The notes below the pieces were generated by a model that saw only the letters and a list, made by a program, of their open reading frames with translations, ran no database searches and had not been told where the DNA came from. Shown here piece by piece: positions 37,484-48,290 of a DNA stretch of 64,000 bases (its first letter is position 1; the number at the start of each line of letters is the position of its first letter). Origin of the DNA: Anastatus disparis (Eukaryota > Arthropoda > Insecta > Hymenoptera > Eupelmidae); NCBI GenBank assembly GCA_017163975.1, contig JAFFSR010000243.1, positions 1,550,001 through 1,614,000 of the forward strand. Reading direction: 5' to 3'. Position numbers and translations under genes: made by a program.

Positions 37484-37900
37484 TTAATTCTTTTGCTTTG
37501 GGGTTCCCAACAGTTTGAGCTCGATTTCTCGAATAGTTTTTCTTGATGGTTGCATGGAGTTAGATCTGCTGACGTCTCTTCTTGTCTGGTTCAACAATTC
37601 CATGGATTCGTTGTCCGTACCATGTTCTGACGTTTTATCTTTTTGTGTATGTTTTGTTTTGGCCAAGCTTGTGAGTAAGTGTGTTATTGAACCGAAGATG
37701 GCTCCCAAGAGTCTTGTGCTCCATCCATATACCGTGTATGGAGTGTATCCGCGGATTATGGTGTCGAAGATTAGTTGGATTACTTGGCATACCAGGATGA
37801 TCATTAATATTCCTGCCGAGATTTGGCCAAATTTTTTAAACCCGTTCCACATTTTGTTAAGTGTGGATTCCGTCATTGTTTCCATTTCTTCTAGCGTCAA
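37484..37900 (-). pseudogene. env C-terminal part with membrane anchor
   Basis: The 138-codon frame holds one strongly hydrophobic stretch, ISAGILMIILVCQVIQLIF, at about residues 29-47, which is the likely transmembrane anchor. It is followed by a hydrophilic cytoplasmic tail rich in K, T, S and E. It lies in a different frame from the ectodomain piece upstream, with a frameshift near 37920 and a stop near 38124. It ends just before the polypurine tract, where an env gene would end. Confidence 0.7.
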
Positions 37901-38123
37901 CAGGTTGTTAAACTTTACAGAGCGCGTTAAGTTGTCTCGCTATTGCTTCTAGCATCGCAGGCTTTCCGGCTAGAAAGATCGAATGTTCACGCAGATTTTG
38001 CAGGTCTTCCGGTGTGTATATTCCATTTTCCAAGACTTCTGAGATGCAGGTGTATTTCCAGGTCGGTTGTGCAAACAGTTTTAGGTTTACCTCCGTTGCT
38101 GTAAGGTGAATCTTAAACCATTC

Positions 38124-39421
38124 CTAGCTGATTTTGAAGATACTTGGTATAAGTGTGTTGCAATCTCTAACCGTTCCTATTTGTGCTAGCACCTTGCTGA
38201 TAGGTTTGGCGGAGTAAGCTTCGTCATCGCAAGTCACTGGTACTTCGTAGCAGCATTGTTCCGTTTTTCTTATTTTGCAGGATCGTGGTACACATTGAAT
38301 GTGGGCGACTTCTCTTGCTGATATGGCTAAATAACGTTGCTTCTCCATGACTTTCATGGCAAAAAGGTCTGGGTTTGAGAACGCCAGAGGTAGAGCATTT
38401 TCTATGATTTGCTTCTCCAATATACATCGGTGCAGGACTATGTCATGATATAGTGATCCTAGTTGTTTATCGAGATTTCTTCTGAGATTCATTATTTTCG
38501 CGTTAAAATATGTAGTAAGGATGATATCTGGTACCTCCAAGCTTTTTCGGGTGGTGAATGATTTGCCTCTTGTGGTTTCTAGAATGAATAGTTCTGTTTG
38601 ATCCGTTTTAATTAATTTATATCTGCATAACACCTCTTCTCCAGTTTTGGTTAGACCAAAATTTATCTTCCCAGTTGAATTACCAAAATAGATATCGAGA
38701 GCGTTTGAATTCTTATCAGCCATACGTGTTCCTATACCTTCATATAGGATGGTGAACTCATCGAATTTACATGTGGATTCCATCACTGGAGTCCAGAAAA
38801 TGCAGCTTTCTTTCTCATCAATGCATCTACCATTGGTGTAGCTGCATCGAGTTCCGGTGCTTAGAATCACCATATTCTTTTTTTCATCTACGGTGACCTC
38901 GTAGTCTGTTGCTTTAATTTCCAGTTTCGCAGTTACAACTACTTTTTCGTATTCATATCCATTATCATTGTAAGTAGTACCCTCACAATATCCGTTTGTG
39001 AGGGGACTGTGACAGTCCTTCTATTGGTCGCGTTCACCAATAGATTATTTATTATGGATCATCCATATTTATACTGGCCATATCTAACAAGATCTTCGCA
39101 TGTTTCTCTCGCTGCCAACTCCATGAATGTGATAGAGCCTCCTTTTACCTTTGAGTTGTGTGCATGCATACCGCAATAGGTAATTTCCTGCTCCACTTTT
39201 ATTCTACATTAGTAGACTCGGACCTTGAAGTATTGAGTATATTCTAGCAGCTAGAAGTATATTTCTTCTTCGCCAGGTTCTGCGTTGGATTGCACACAGT
39301 CTCCGACTTCTGTAAGTGCTATAGTTGTTATGTTGGGGTGGCAGATCCGCTTTCATATGTCGTAAATGTGACGGCGACTTTGATATAAGTGTACAAAAAA
39401 AAACATTAATTTGCAGTTCAT
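38124..39421 (-). pseudogene. env ectodomain, chuvirus-like glycoprotein, broken
   Basis: A possible start at 39421 is followed by a hydrophobic stretch (MNCKLMFFFVHLY) that could be a signal peptide. The segment 39340-38880 is readable only across several stops; it includes ITYCGMHAHNSKV near 39160. From 38873 a 249-codon frame is open, with many paired cysteines and the C-terminal words CCYEVPVTCDDEAYS and RDCNTLIPSIFKI. These cysteine-aromatic motifs are what I associate with glycoproteins of chuviruses and of retroelements that captured them. I see no furin site or fusion-peptide signature of the baculovirus-F type. The family call is from memory of motifs, not a search. Confidence 0.62.
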
Positions 39422-39695
39422 CCTCCTATAACGAAGAAAAATAGCTTAAGATTATTCGCAGGCTCATTAATTTATGCTGATACAGGTATGGTTATTATGT
39501 TGCGTAGTTACAGTTGATTGAGGTTATAAGCATTTGTACCAAATTACTAAGATAAATTTTAAAGATGCGTGATTAGGTAAAGTGAATTCACCAACTTGCT
39601 TAAATTTCTTATTCGTTATTAAATAGAAAAGAAGGAAAAGTTGGATATGCATACATATCACAAAGCAAAGAAATCGGATGATAAAAAAAATAATA

Positions 39696-41102
39696 TTATA
39701 GACTTTCTTTAGCTAATTCGTGTATTTCTAACAATTTTGATCTTAGTCTAGTCAAATAGTCATAATAAGTATCGGTAGTATTTTCTCCCAATACCGCCCT
39801 CGCTGATGGAACGCGAGCTATCTTCCCATATACGCATTCGTATGGGGTGAGCTTCGTCCCTTCATGAACGCTGGTATTGTAGAAAAATGTCGCACATTCA
39901 CACCATTCATCCCATTGTCGTATATTTGATACATAGTTCATTAACCATTCCTTTAACGAGTGATGCATTCGCTCAATAGATCCATTGGATTGAGGATGAA
40001 ATGCGGTGGTAGAACATGTTTTAATTTTACACATTTTCGCGACGTTTTTCATTAATGAACTGATAAAATTTGCACCTTGATCCGTTAGGACTATCCTTGG
40101 TGACCCATGAATAAAAACAAATCGTTTCAGAAAAGCATCGGAAACTGTCGTTGACGTAGTTAAATCTAAAGGGACAGCTATACAAAATTTTGTTAGCAAA
40201 TCTTGCATCGTCAAAATGTACATGTTCCCATTTCTGGTCTTATCCAATGGACCTACGATATCTAACGGAATCTTTTCGAAGCTAGAACCCGGTGTGTTTG
40301 TTAACGCCATAGGTTGCCTAACCTTATTTCTAACTAGTTTATTTAGTTGACAAGTGCGGCAAGCGTTGATAAAATTTTGGATTCTCGCTTTCATATTTGG
40401 CCAAAAATAGTGTTGCCTAATTCGGTTATATGTCTTTGTTATACCTTTATGGCCGTTTATTGGTGACTCGTAAATTTCGCGTATAATTTGCTCACGCAGA
40501 TCTACTTCTGGTGTTTGTATTAAGTTTTTACAGATTATTATCTTAGTTTGAGAATCTGGAAATACATCTTTTAACAGATCGACAATTCTACTTCACGTGA
40601 TATCGTCTATCTGTTCTGTTTTTGAAAATCTCAAAGATACCAGAGACGTTGTATGGCATACGTCTAGCAGTGAAAAAATAGCATCCTTGAAAATTTCTCT
40701 ATCTGTTTATATATGCAGATTCTCTTTAATTGGCAAAGCTATCAGAATCTTTTTGACATTTTCGATGACTTTTGCTCTTGCAAGGACAATATCTTGCAGA
40801 GGCGGAAGTCTTTGTTCTTGTTGCAGAAAAAGTGCTCCTGAGTCGAGAGGTTGATTTTTTTGTGTTATGAAATAGGTCAAATTGTCCTTTGCCATGAGAA
40901 AGTTATCTCTCGTTTCGATTATATTTCGTGATGGCCGAGGTCGATTTGATTCGTTTCGACCTATCTCATACTCAACAGATAGAGGAGCTTCATTTGCCCT
41001 GGACGGATTTAAATGTAATTCGTCCCTGAGTGATTGATGATCTTCAGAAATATTTGTATTTTCATTTATAGCATCGTCAGTCACGTGAGCGTCTTCGAGC
41101 AA
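39696..41102 (-). pseudogene. Retroelement integrase, broken
   Basis: The zinc-binding HHCC part is partly readable between 40470 and 40330, ending in CRTCQ. The catalytic core lies in the open 232-codon frame 40394-39696. It shows the first aspartate in PLDIVGPLD, the second in LTDQGANF and the glutamate in SNGSIERMHHSLKEWL, so the D-D-E triad is present. The 131-codon frame at 41102-40707 is the linker between RNase H and integrase. Stops and a frameshift near 40600-40700 interrupt the reading. The enzyme would insert the DNA copy into the host genome. Confidence 0.85.
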
Positions 41103-41157
41103 TTCGTTTGCTGTAGTTTCTATAGATTCTTTGAGAATGTCTAACGTCCGTGACAGT

Positions 41158-42012
41158 TCATCGGCCGGTAGCTGATATCTGTCTAGCGATTTTAGTCAGC
41201 TTTACGCTCGTTAGTATGCTGTCAAAGGGTATCTTGTCGTCATAGTTAGAAGAATATATATGTTCGTCTCCGTCTTGGCGTGTTAACCATCGTATAGATA
41301 TTACTTTATTATTTGATTTAATATATTGTTTGCTTTGGCACAAATAAAAACTGTCCTTATTGTTTCTTACTGCTAGAAAGTCATTCTTTTTAAACAGTGT
41401 TTCAGTTGTGATTGACTCTATAGCGTTTATTTTATAGACCGGATTACATGTGTTTTCCTCGGACGTTATTTTGATGATTTCTTTAGTTTCCGATTTGCGT
41501 ATGTTTTGCACTTCGTTATCCGGAGGGTTACGTGATAGCGCGTAGGCCACGAAATTAATTTTTCTTGGAAGGCATTTGATTGTAAAGTCAAATTTTTCTC
41601 TTAATTCAAAATACCATTTTTTCAATTTAGATGTACAATCCTTTATTTTTTGCAGCCAAACGAGAGGTTGGTGGTCAGTTATAAAGGTGAAACGTCGGCC
41701 AATCAGACAATAGTCGAATTGATAACCGCAAAATCGCATTGCGAGTAGTTCCTTTTTGATAGTGCTATAATTCATTTCGGTTTTTGTAAGCAATCGACTT
41801 ACGTAAGCCACTGCTAAATCTGAATTTTCCTTCCTTTTAGATAGGACACCACCGACTGCGTAGTCTGAGGCGTCTGTTGTTATAAAGAATTCCTCTTCGA
41901 AGTTTGGATGCAAAATCGGTTCATTAATTAGGCAGTTTTTGAGCGTTTCAAAAGCTATTTCCTGTTCACCTGACCAATTGAAAGCTACTGCTTTCTTTAA
42001 AAGGTTTGTCAA
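41158..42012 (-). pseudogene. Retroelement RNase H and tether
   Basis: A 284-codon frame begins with the end of reverse transcriptase and continues into RNase H: ITTDASDYAVGGVLSK, TKTEMNYSTIKKELLAM and FITDHQPLVWL carry the D-E-D acidic residues of Ty3/gypsy RNase H. CLPRKINFVAYALSRNP follows; the aspartate usual in this last motif is replaced by tyrosine here (YALSR). It overlaps the previous frame by four bases in a different frame, a sign of a frameshift. Confidence 0.87.
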
Positions 42013-42491
42013 TGGCTTTGCGATCGTTGCAAAATTTGGGATGAAATGCCGATAATATCCGCACAGACCAAGAAATTGGCGTATTCCCTTGACATTTCGT
42101 GGACGAGGAAATTTTTCAACAGCTTGGGTCTTACTTGGGTCATACCTTTATGACTAATCTCGTGACCAAGAAATGTCACTGATGTTTCGTAAAATTGGCA
42201 CTTTAAGGTATTTAACTTTAGGTTAAATTTCCTTGAAGTCCCTGTAAATTCCAAGAATAATTCGTCTAGATCGTTTAGATTTTCTGCAAATAGTATGACA
42301 TCATCAATATATCTTAGCTTTCCTTTTCTTTTCGAGCTTAGATCTAACGGTTTATGCCTTAATATTTTATTGGTCAATTCTTGAAAAGTTCTTGCTGCTG
42401 TTCGAATTCCGAAAGGCATTCTTTTGAAGTGAAAGTGACAATAAGGAGTAGAAAAAGCTGTTTTCTCTCGGTCTTCTTTTCTAATCATCAC
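42009..42491 (-). pseudogene. Reverse transcriptase, C-terminal half
   Basis: The open stretch shows EDREKTAFSTPYCHFHFKRM, FGIRTAARTFQEL and the catalytic YIDDVILFAENLNDL, followed by FLGHEISHKGM. This is the palm and thumb of a Ty3/gypsy reverse transcriptase. The N-terminal half lies 3.7 kb away because a DNA transposon has landed in the gene exactly at 42492-42495; the few codons before 42491 belong to that transposon's end. Confidence 0.9.
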
Positions 42492-42714
42492 CTGTAGTCC
42501 AGTCATTGAAGCATTTTAGCTGGAAATTTTGTCGGTGAGGATGGATTAACATGAAAATTTGTCAGTAGGTAAAGAATAGTCCAAAAAACAAAAGTTATAT
42601 AATGCCGATGTGCGCTTTTGCCCAGGGGGCGGGAGCCGCCCCTTCTCGGGGGCGATGAGGAAAAAAAAAAAAACATATAATTCGATGTAAAAATCAATTT
42701 AAAGCAAAAAGATT

Positions 42715-43107
42715 TTAACGGTAGGCCGGAGTAGAACCTGATACCGACCGAGTAACAATTGAGTTGTTTGTTATTTACTCAAGTTTTAATCGGTGTATCT
42801 TCAAATTAAAGGTCGGGTGCAATAGATATTATTATTATGAACATCTATGCACAAGAAAAAAAATATCTACCGGTTTGTTTTTGAGAAAAGTAAGGAACGC
42901 CGAAGTAAAAGTTTATGTTTATAATATTTTCGCGTTCCTTACTTTTCTCAAAAAACAAAGCGGTAGAATTTTTTTTCTTGTGCATAGATGTTCATAATAA
43001 TAATATCTATTGCGCTCGACCTTTAATTTGAAGATACACCGATTAAAACTTGAGTAAATAACAAAAATGCCAATTAGACAAGGACAGCGAATCCGGCCTG
43101 CTCTTAA
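42715..43107. mobile_element. TTAA-flanked palindromic element, family T group C
   Basis: Near-identical to the element at 17719-18111 but in opposite orientation; TTAA flanks both ends. The left end reads CGGTAGGCCGGAGTAGAACC and the right end GGACAGCGAATCCGGCCTGC. The asymmetry of the two termini is the same in both copies, so it is a property of the subfamily. Confidence 0.85.
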
Positions 43108-43979
43108 TGAGGTTTTTTGTTAAATGAATACTTTTCGAGCTATAGGTGATTGAAAACACAGATTTTTAGTGTAAAAAAGCATGTTCTCTGACGGTTTTTC
43201 ATGAAATAACTTGAAAAGTTTTAATTTTATCAAAAAACTCATAAGAAACAAAAATAATAAGTCAATAGTATAAAAATTAAAGGAGTTACAAGGAAAATAA
43301 AATTATTTTATATAGTTAGACAATAAAATTTCAATATTAAAACCACTGTCATTAAGACAGGTTTTGAAATATAAAGAAATCATTTTAGGGTTTATCTTAT
43401 TTAGGTACTAACTATGTGTTCTAGAAGTTTCAGCAATTTAGGATGCTTATTTTTTAAAAAAATCAAGTTTATATAAAAAAAAAAATTTTTATTTTTCAAA
43501 AATTCATCTTTTTTTTTAAATATCTCAATAATTAACAGATGTACGTAAAAAGTACTGAAGTTAAAAAATATAGCTTTTTTTTCATAAATATTTTGCTTTA
43601 ATTTTTATTTTTGTCCGATAAAAATCAACTGAGATATCAGTGTTAGAATTCTGTAATCAGAGCCAAGTACCACCTATTTTTGGCCCTTCAAACTAAAAAA
43701 TCTCAAAAAATAAAACTTTCTAAAAATTGATATTTACATGACTTAAAGATGATATAATTACCTACAAAATCCATTTTGGAACAATTAAAAAGCTTAAAAA
43801 TTAGCGGAGTTATCATAAAAAAACCAATTATACTTTTTCGGTAAAATTTTCGGAGCGCATAAATTCGTTTATTTTCGAGTATTTTAGATACATACATATA
43901 AATATTTTACAGTTTCGTTGAGTCTGCACGGTATATAGCTTCTATTCTTTTCAGTTCCTATATGTATATTTTGTAAGTG

Positions 43980-44018
<39 letters not shown>
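43108..44018. other. AT-rich interior of the DNA transposon; (TA)n tract
   Basis: No open frame with recognisable features. A TA dinucleotide run at about 43986-44018 borders the next MITE. Confidence 0.4.
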
Positions 44019-44021
<3 letters not shown>

Positions 44022-44859
44022 GAAGGTGGGGCTAAATTCCAGACGTTTTTTTAAGAGAAGATTTCTTCTCCGGTAGTGAAATAATTGACTCTACCAAAGC
44101 ATTAACACTAAGTTTAGACTTCAAACTGAATAAAAAAAATGGTCTAGACTCCTTATTATTCATTTAACATAACAATAGTTTGGATCGAAAAAAAAAATTG
44201 TTTTTTGGGAAGTAGCCCCATGTATGGGGTAACTTTACATTTTGCGTTGAGGCTATTTTCCGATTGTACTATTAAACTTGGAAAATACAATTAAATTTTT
44301 TATTGAACGAATTTTTTCTAATTTTTGACTATTTTATTAATCATCAATGCATTAATAATCACAAAAATATAATATTAACATTATAATATTCGTATGAATA
44401 TTAAATAAATTATTATTGATATAAAATGAATAAAAAAGCGATTTTCCAAAAAATCCCTATTAATTAACATTGTATTGGAAAGTTGCCCCAAATGATTAAA
44501 AATCTTTTAAAAAACTATCAGTACTAAGCTTAAACTTAACGTATCGGGTCATACTAGGTGTCAAAATTTTTGTTTTTTAATGTACTATAAACTTATTATT
44601 ACGTGACAAATCGTTTCGTTCACACAGAATTATGAGATGTATTTTTAGACAACCCAAAAGTTTTGGAAGGCACTGCGAAAAAAAAGAAGTGGCTGTTACG
44701 AATTTAATTTATCAAGTAATCTACTAGAAGTTGTATAAAAAAGTTCGTTTTTATATATATTTTTAATCTATTTTACTGACCCCGGATAAAAATTTTCATG
44801 TGTGAGATTATTAAGCATTCTTAAAGTTACCCCATATGGAAATTCGCCCCACTCTCCCC
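44019..44859. mobile_element. TA-flanked MITE with AGGGGAAGGTGGGGC-type ends
   Basis: The left end GGGGAAGGTGGGGCTAAATT and the right end, complement GGGGAGAGTGGGGCGAATTT, match at most positions. TA is on both sides. Inside, AAGTAGCCCCATGTATGGGG and GAAAGTTGCCCCAAATG recur. No protein is encoded. Confidence 0.7.
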
Positions 44860-44999
44860 TATATATATATCATATAAGTATAAACTCAGGTAGAAGAAAA
44901 GAAATGAGACTATGTAGCTTGCCGATTTGATATGGGACTGCAAAAGATATACAAATTAATAAATTAGAGAAAGTTAATTTATCTACGTATTTAGAAAAT

Positions 45000-45401
45000 A
45001 TGCGTTACCAGACCTTTATTAAGGCTACAACTAAAAATAGCGCTGTAAAATTGTCATCATTAGTTCCAACAGTTGATGCTTTATGCGAACATTTTAAAAG
45101 AGTATATTTGCAAACGCAAATATGGTTAGGAAATAAAAATATTCTTCCGACCAATTGGGGATGGATCCATAAAGATGGTTTTTTACAGCCTACAAGAATG
45201 CTAAACCATCCTGCACCAGAACAGCTTCTGAAAATGATTTTTTGCAACTGTAAGACTACTTGCGGTGCTAATTGCAGTTGCAGAAAATTGGGATTATTTT
45301 GTAACTCGACATGTGGAACATGCTCCGGTGACAATTGTTTAAACTGTCCTCCAATTACAGATCCAGGAGAAGAAGAAGAAGTCGAAATTGATAATGAATA
45401 G
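45000..45401 (+). CDS. Transposon-associated protein, C-terminal part, cysteine-rich
   Basis: The frame gives 133 residues. The middle has WLGNKNILPTNWGWIHKDG and LNHPAPEQLLKMI. The end is a cysteine cluster, CNCKTTCGANCSCRKLGLFC followed by NSTCGTCSGDNCLNC, then an acidic tail. The cluster looks like a CXC (tesmin-type) zinc-binding domain, and I know this arrangement from the C-termini of many uncharacterised insect proteins of transposon origin. In-frame sequence upstream reaches back to a stop near 44935, so this is the last part of a longer gene whose start is not found. It is the only coding piece of the element that split the reverse transcriptase. Its role, perhaps DNA binding, is inferred. 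Confidence 0.6.
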   Translation: MRYQTFIKATTKNSAVKLSSLVPTVDALCEHFKRVYLQTQIWLGNKNILPTNWGWIHKDGFLQPTRMLNHPAPEQLLKMIFCNCKTTCGANCSCRKLGLFCNSTCGTCSGDNCLNCPPITDPGEEEEVEIDNE

Positions 45402-46242
45402 AATTTAAAAAAATTTGTTTAAAATTTAAGTGAAATATTTGTATTTTTTTATTTTGTTCTTATAATAATAATAATAATAATAATTTTTAAGTTGTGATAG
45501 TCTTATAATTTTAACCATAAATAGTCATTTTTAAATGTAAAATATTTAAATATATTCTAAATTCTATAATAAGACATAAAAAATATATTATTAATAGAAT
45601 AAAAGTTATCAAATTATTAAAAGCACTAAAGACTCGTTTTTTTGGCATTTTATTATCAAGGGTTGTTTTTAAGGGTTGAAATGTTATAATAAAATAAAAG
45701 TCATTATAAACTGTGAAAAAATGTCTAATTTAATATAAATATGTCATTACAAAATAATTTACATGTTCAAAATTATTTTTTTCTATTTTTCATCGTAAGG
45801 GGTAGTTTTTAAGGGTTGAAATAATGTAATAAATTAAAAATTATATCATAAACTTAAAACGTTAATATTTTTCCATAATTGTATCATAAAAATATTTTTT
45901 AATATTAAAAACTATACATGCTCTTTTTATTAAGTCAAAGGGGTGGTTTTTAAGGGTTGTAAAAATGCTTAATATCATTAATTATGTTCCACAATATTAA
46001 ACAATACTTATTTTAGACATTCAAAGAATATTTTAATTATTTATAAGCGCAAATCGGCATTTTTACTACTTTTCAACTTTAAGGGTAGTTTTTACCCCTT
46101 TAAAGCAAAAAGCGCACCTCGCCGATATATAACTTTTGATCTGTAGGGTAATATAAGCTTAATCCTAAAGTTTTATGAAAATCGGTGCTAACCGAAAGAA
46201 TTTCAAGGTTATACCCTATTTTTGCCTCCAATGACTGGACTA
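45402..46242. repeat. Degenerate tandem repeat at the transposon's right side
   Basis: The word GGTAGTTTTTAAGGGTTGAAA recurs with changes near 45660, 45802, 45942 and 46078, about 135-140 bp apart. The units are diverged and non-coding. Subterminal repeats of this kind often bind transposase, but that is inference. Confidence 0.5.
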
Positions 46243-46245
46243 CTG

Positions 46246-46617
46246 ATGGAAACCTGTATACATATCCACGACGATAAAATAACGAGTCCCACCGAGCTGC
46301 TTGACTAAATGTGTAATATATGGGATCGGATGTGGATATGGCTTGATCTTTTCATTTGATTTTCGGAAATCGACTACAACTCTCCATTGTGGCTTCCCGT
46401 CGACATCGTCTTTCTTTTTGACAATCCAGAGAGGGTTGTTAAAAGGCGATTCACTTCTTTCGACTATATCTGATTCTAACAATTCACTTATTTGCTTGTA
46501 AACGATTTCTTGCAATTTTTGAGGTATTGGATACTGTCTTACGTTCACTGGTTCTTCGTCGTAGGTTTCGATTTCATGTTCGATTATGCTATTGGCATAA
46601 AGGGGTTCTCCCTTCAA
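46246..46617 (-). pseudogene. Reverse transcriptase, N-terminal half
   Basis: The frame shows ESPFNNPLWIVKKKDDVDG, WRVVVDFRKSN and YFIVVDMYTGFHQ, which are the conserved fingers and first catalytic aspartate (in the IVVDMYTGFHQ motif) of a Ty3/gypsy reverse transcriptase. It stops exactly where the transposon end begins. It is out of frame with the protease-spacer frame upstream. Confidence 0.9.
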
Positions 46618-46676
46618 ATGGAAAACATCAGCAGTTTTTTCAATGAGCTTATGTAGCCTTGCTTTGTTTTCTTCCG

Positions 46677-48290
46677 CTATATGGTTTTTAGGTATGTCGT
46701 TAATATATATTCTGTTCTGTTTTTGACGTTAGCATTGTATACTCGCTCAAAATTTTTGTGTTTTGAACTTTGATTATCGTTTTTATATGGCCTGACGTAA
46801 AATTCAGTGACAGTATTTATGTCTAAAATAGTTATGTTGATGCATGGTTCTATATCAGAGTAATTTACATGAGTTTCTATTAGTTGATTCACCTGATTTA
46901 TTTCGATATAGTCCAGCAAATTTGCACCTGGAAGGAAATCTCGAAATATTATATCTTCTTCAGTAGTTTCTGTGCTTTCGTTAACTGATATTTCAATTTC
47001 CCCTCTTGTTAGACTTGTGCTTATCGTGTTGCGCGGAGCTTCTTCGGGCTTAGCGCAAGTCTCGTAGGTGATATGTCGCACATTGGCACCGTTACTTACC
47101 ATGTTGCGCGGGGCGTTTTCGGACTTTGCGTGTGACGGTTTTGGATTTCGGCCGGGGGATTCGATCAGATTTGCGATAGAGTTCGAAGATTCATCGTCTA
47201 CCGTGTCGCGTGAAGCATTTTCGGACTCATCGCATAACGTTACAGAATTGGGTAACCCCTGCACAGGAACCTTAGATTTAGGAATCATATTTTCTTGAAT
47301 TCGAAGGTCTTCTTCGGAAGATGAGCAAATAGTACTGTCTGAGTAGCGTCTCTGAAAAAATCGATCGTATTCTTTACCATATTCGAAAGTAATTAAGTCG
47401 TTGATTAGTTCATCGGCTGACCTTGCATCATCTACATTGGCCTGCATAGAAACAAGAGAAGGTGCTTGATTCCTGACGTTAACTTCTTTTATATCTTCTG
47501 TAACCATGAAGAGAGTGCTATTTTTGTCTATAAAAATTTCCTCGTTTCGATGCTGATAATATTTCTGTGTTGGTTCTAGAGTTAGCGGTGTTATTTTTAG
47601 GCCGATATCAAAGATATTGGTATTGAATACTTCTATATCAACGTAGCCTCCGTCGTTGATTGCCATGACGTTTCCTGCCACTATGCCTTTTTCGTTAAAT
47701 TTTATTTTCCTAATATAGCCATATTCTTCTTCTAGGTTATTCAACGGGAAACGTACAGTTGCGGTTGCTAGAGCAGGTATTCTTTTAACGTCTTTTAAAT
47801 TTACGAAAAGCAAGGTTTTGTCCTCCAAAATTAGTGCCTTTTGATAGAAATCGAGGCTTGCACCGTGCTGCTCACAGAAGTTTGAACCTATAATTGCTTC
47901 TATTTTCATCGGACAATCATTGGCAACTATAATGACCTCTGTTGAGGATCCGTATATGTCAATGACACATGTACCAATCGAAGGTATATCGGTTCCGGAT
48001 ATTCCTCTTAACAATTGTCGGTTTGATTCGTCAACCATTACGTCTCCGTTAAAAACGCCTATTTTAGCTATATTGGGCTGCGCACCTGAATCAACCATAG
48101 CTTCAACGAAATTGTGCAGAAATAGTGGGGATTCCACGATGACGATTGGCGTTGTTTCTTCTAAGTTCACGGTGTAGATGTAAGTTTTGTTACAATCGCG
48201 TTCACTGGACGCGTTTTCTCGGTTTTCGCTCCAAGAGCGGCCTTCGCTGAAGCGTTCATCTCGTTTTTTTGTTGATTCTCTTCGACCCAT
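46677..48290 (-). pseudogene. Retroelement protease and long acidic spacer, 537 aa
   Basis: The protease active site is VDSGAQPNIAKI near residue 66, with IEAIIGSNFCEQHGASLDFY following, as in aspartic proteases of Metaviridae. The C-terminal ~270 residues before reverse transcriptase are acidic and rich in N, E and S (SSNSIANLIESPGRNPKPSH and a few repeats of the type ENAPRN/EEAPRN). The frame overlaps the end of gag by about 120 nt in another frame, consistent with programmed frameshifting between gag and pol, although decay could also explain it. Confidence 0.8.

Larger units (their letters stand above)
42495..46242 (+). mobile_element. 3.75-kb DNA transposon inserted in the reverse transcriptase gene
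   Basis: Perfect 14-bp terminal repeats TAGTCCAGTCATTG and complement; CTG lies immediately outside both ends (42492-42494 and 46243-46245) as a three-base duplication. Three-base CWG/TWA duplications are known for some Harbinger-type elements and for Academ, but the class is open. It carries one partial gene on the plus strand (45000-45401) and two nested non-autonomous elements (42715-43107 and 44019-44859). Confidence 0.82.
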
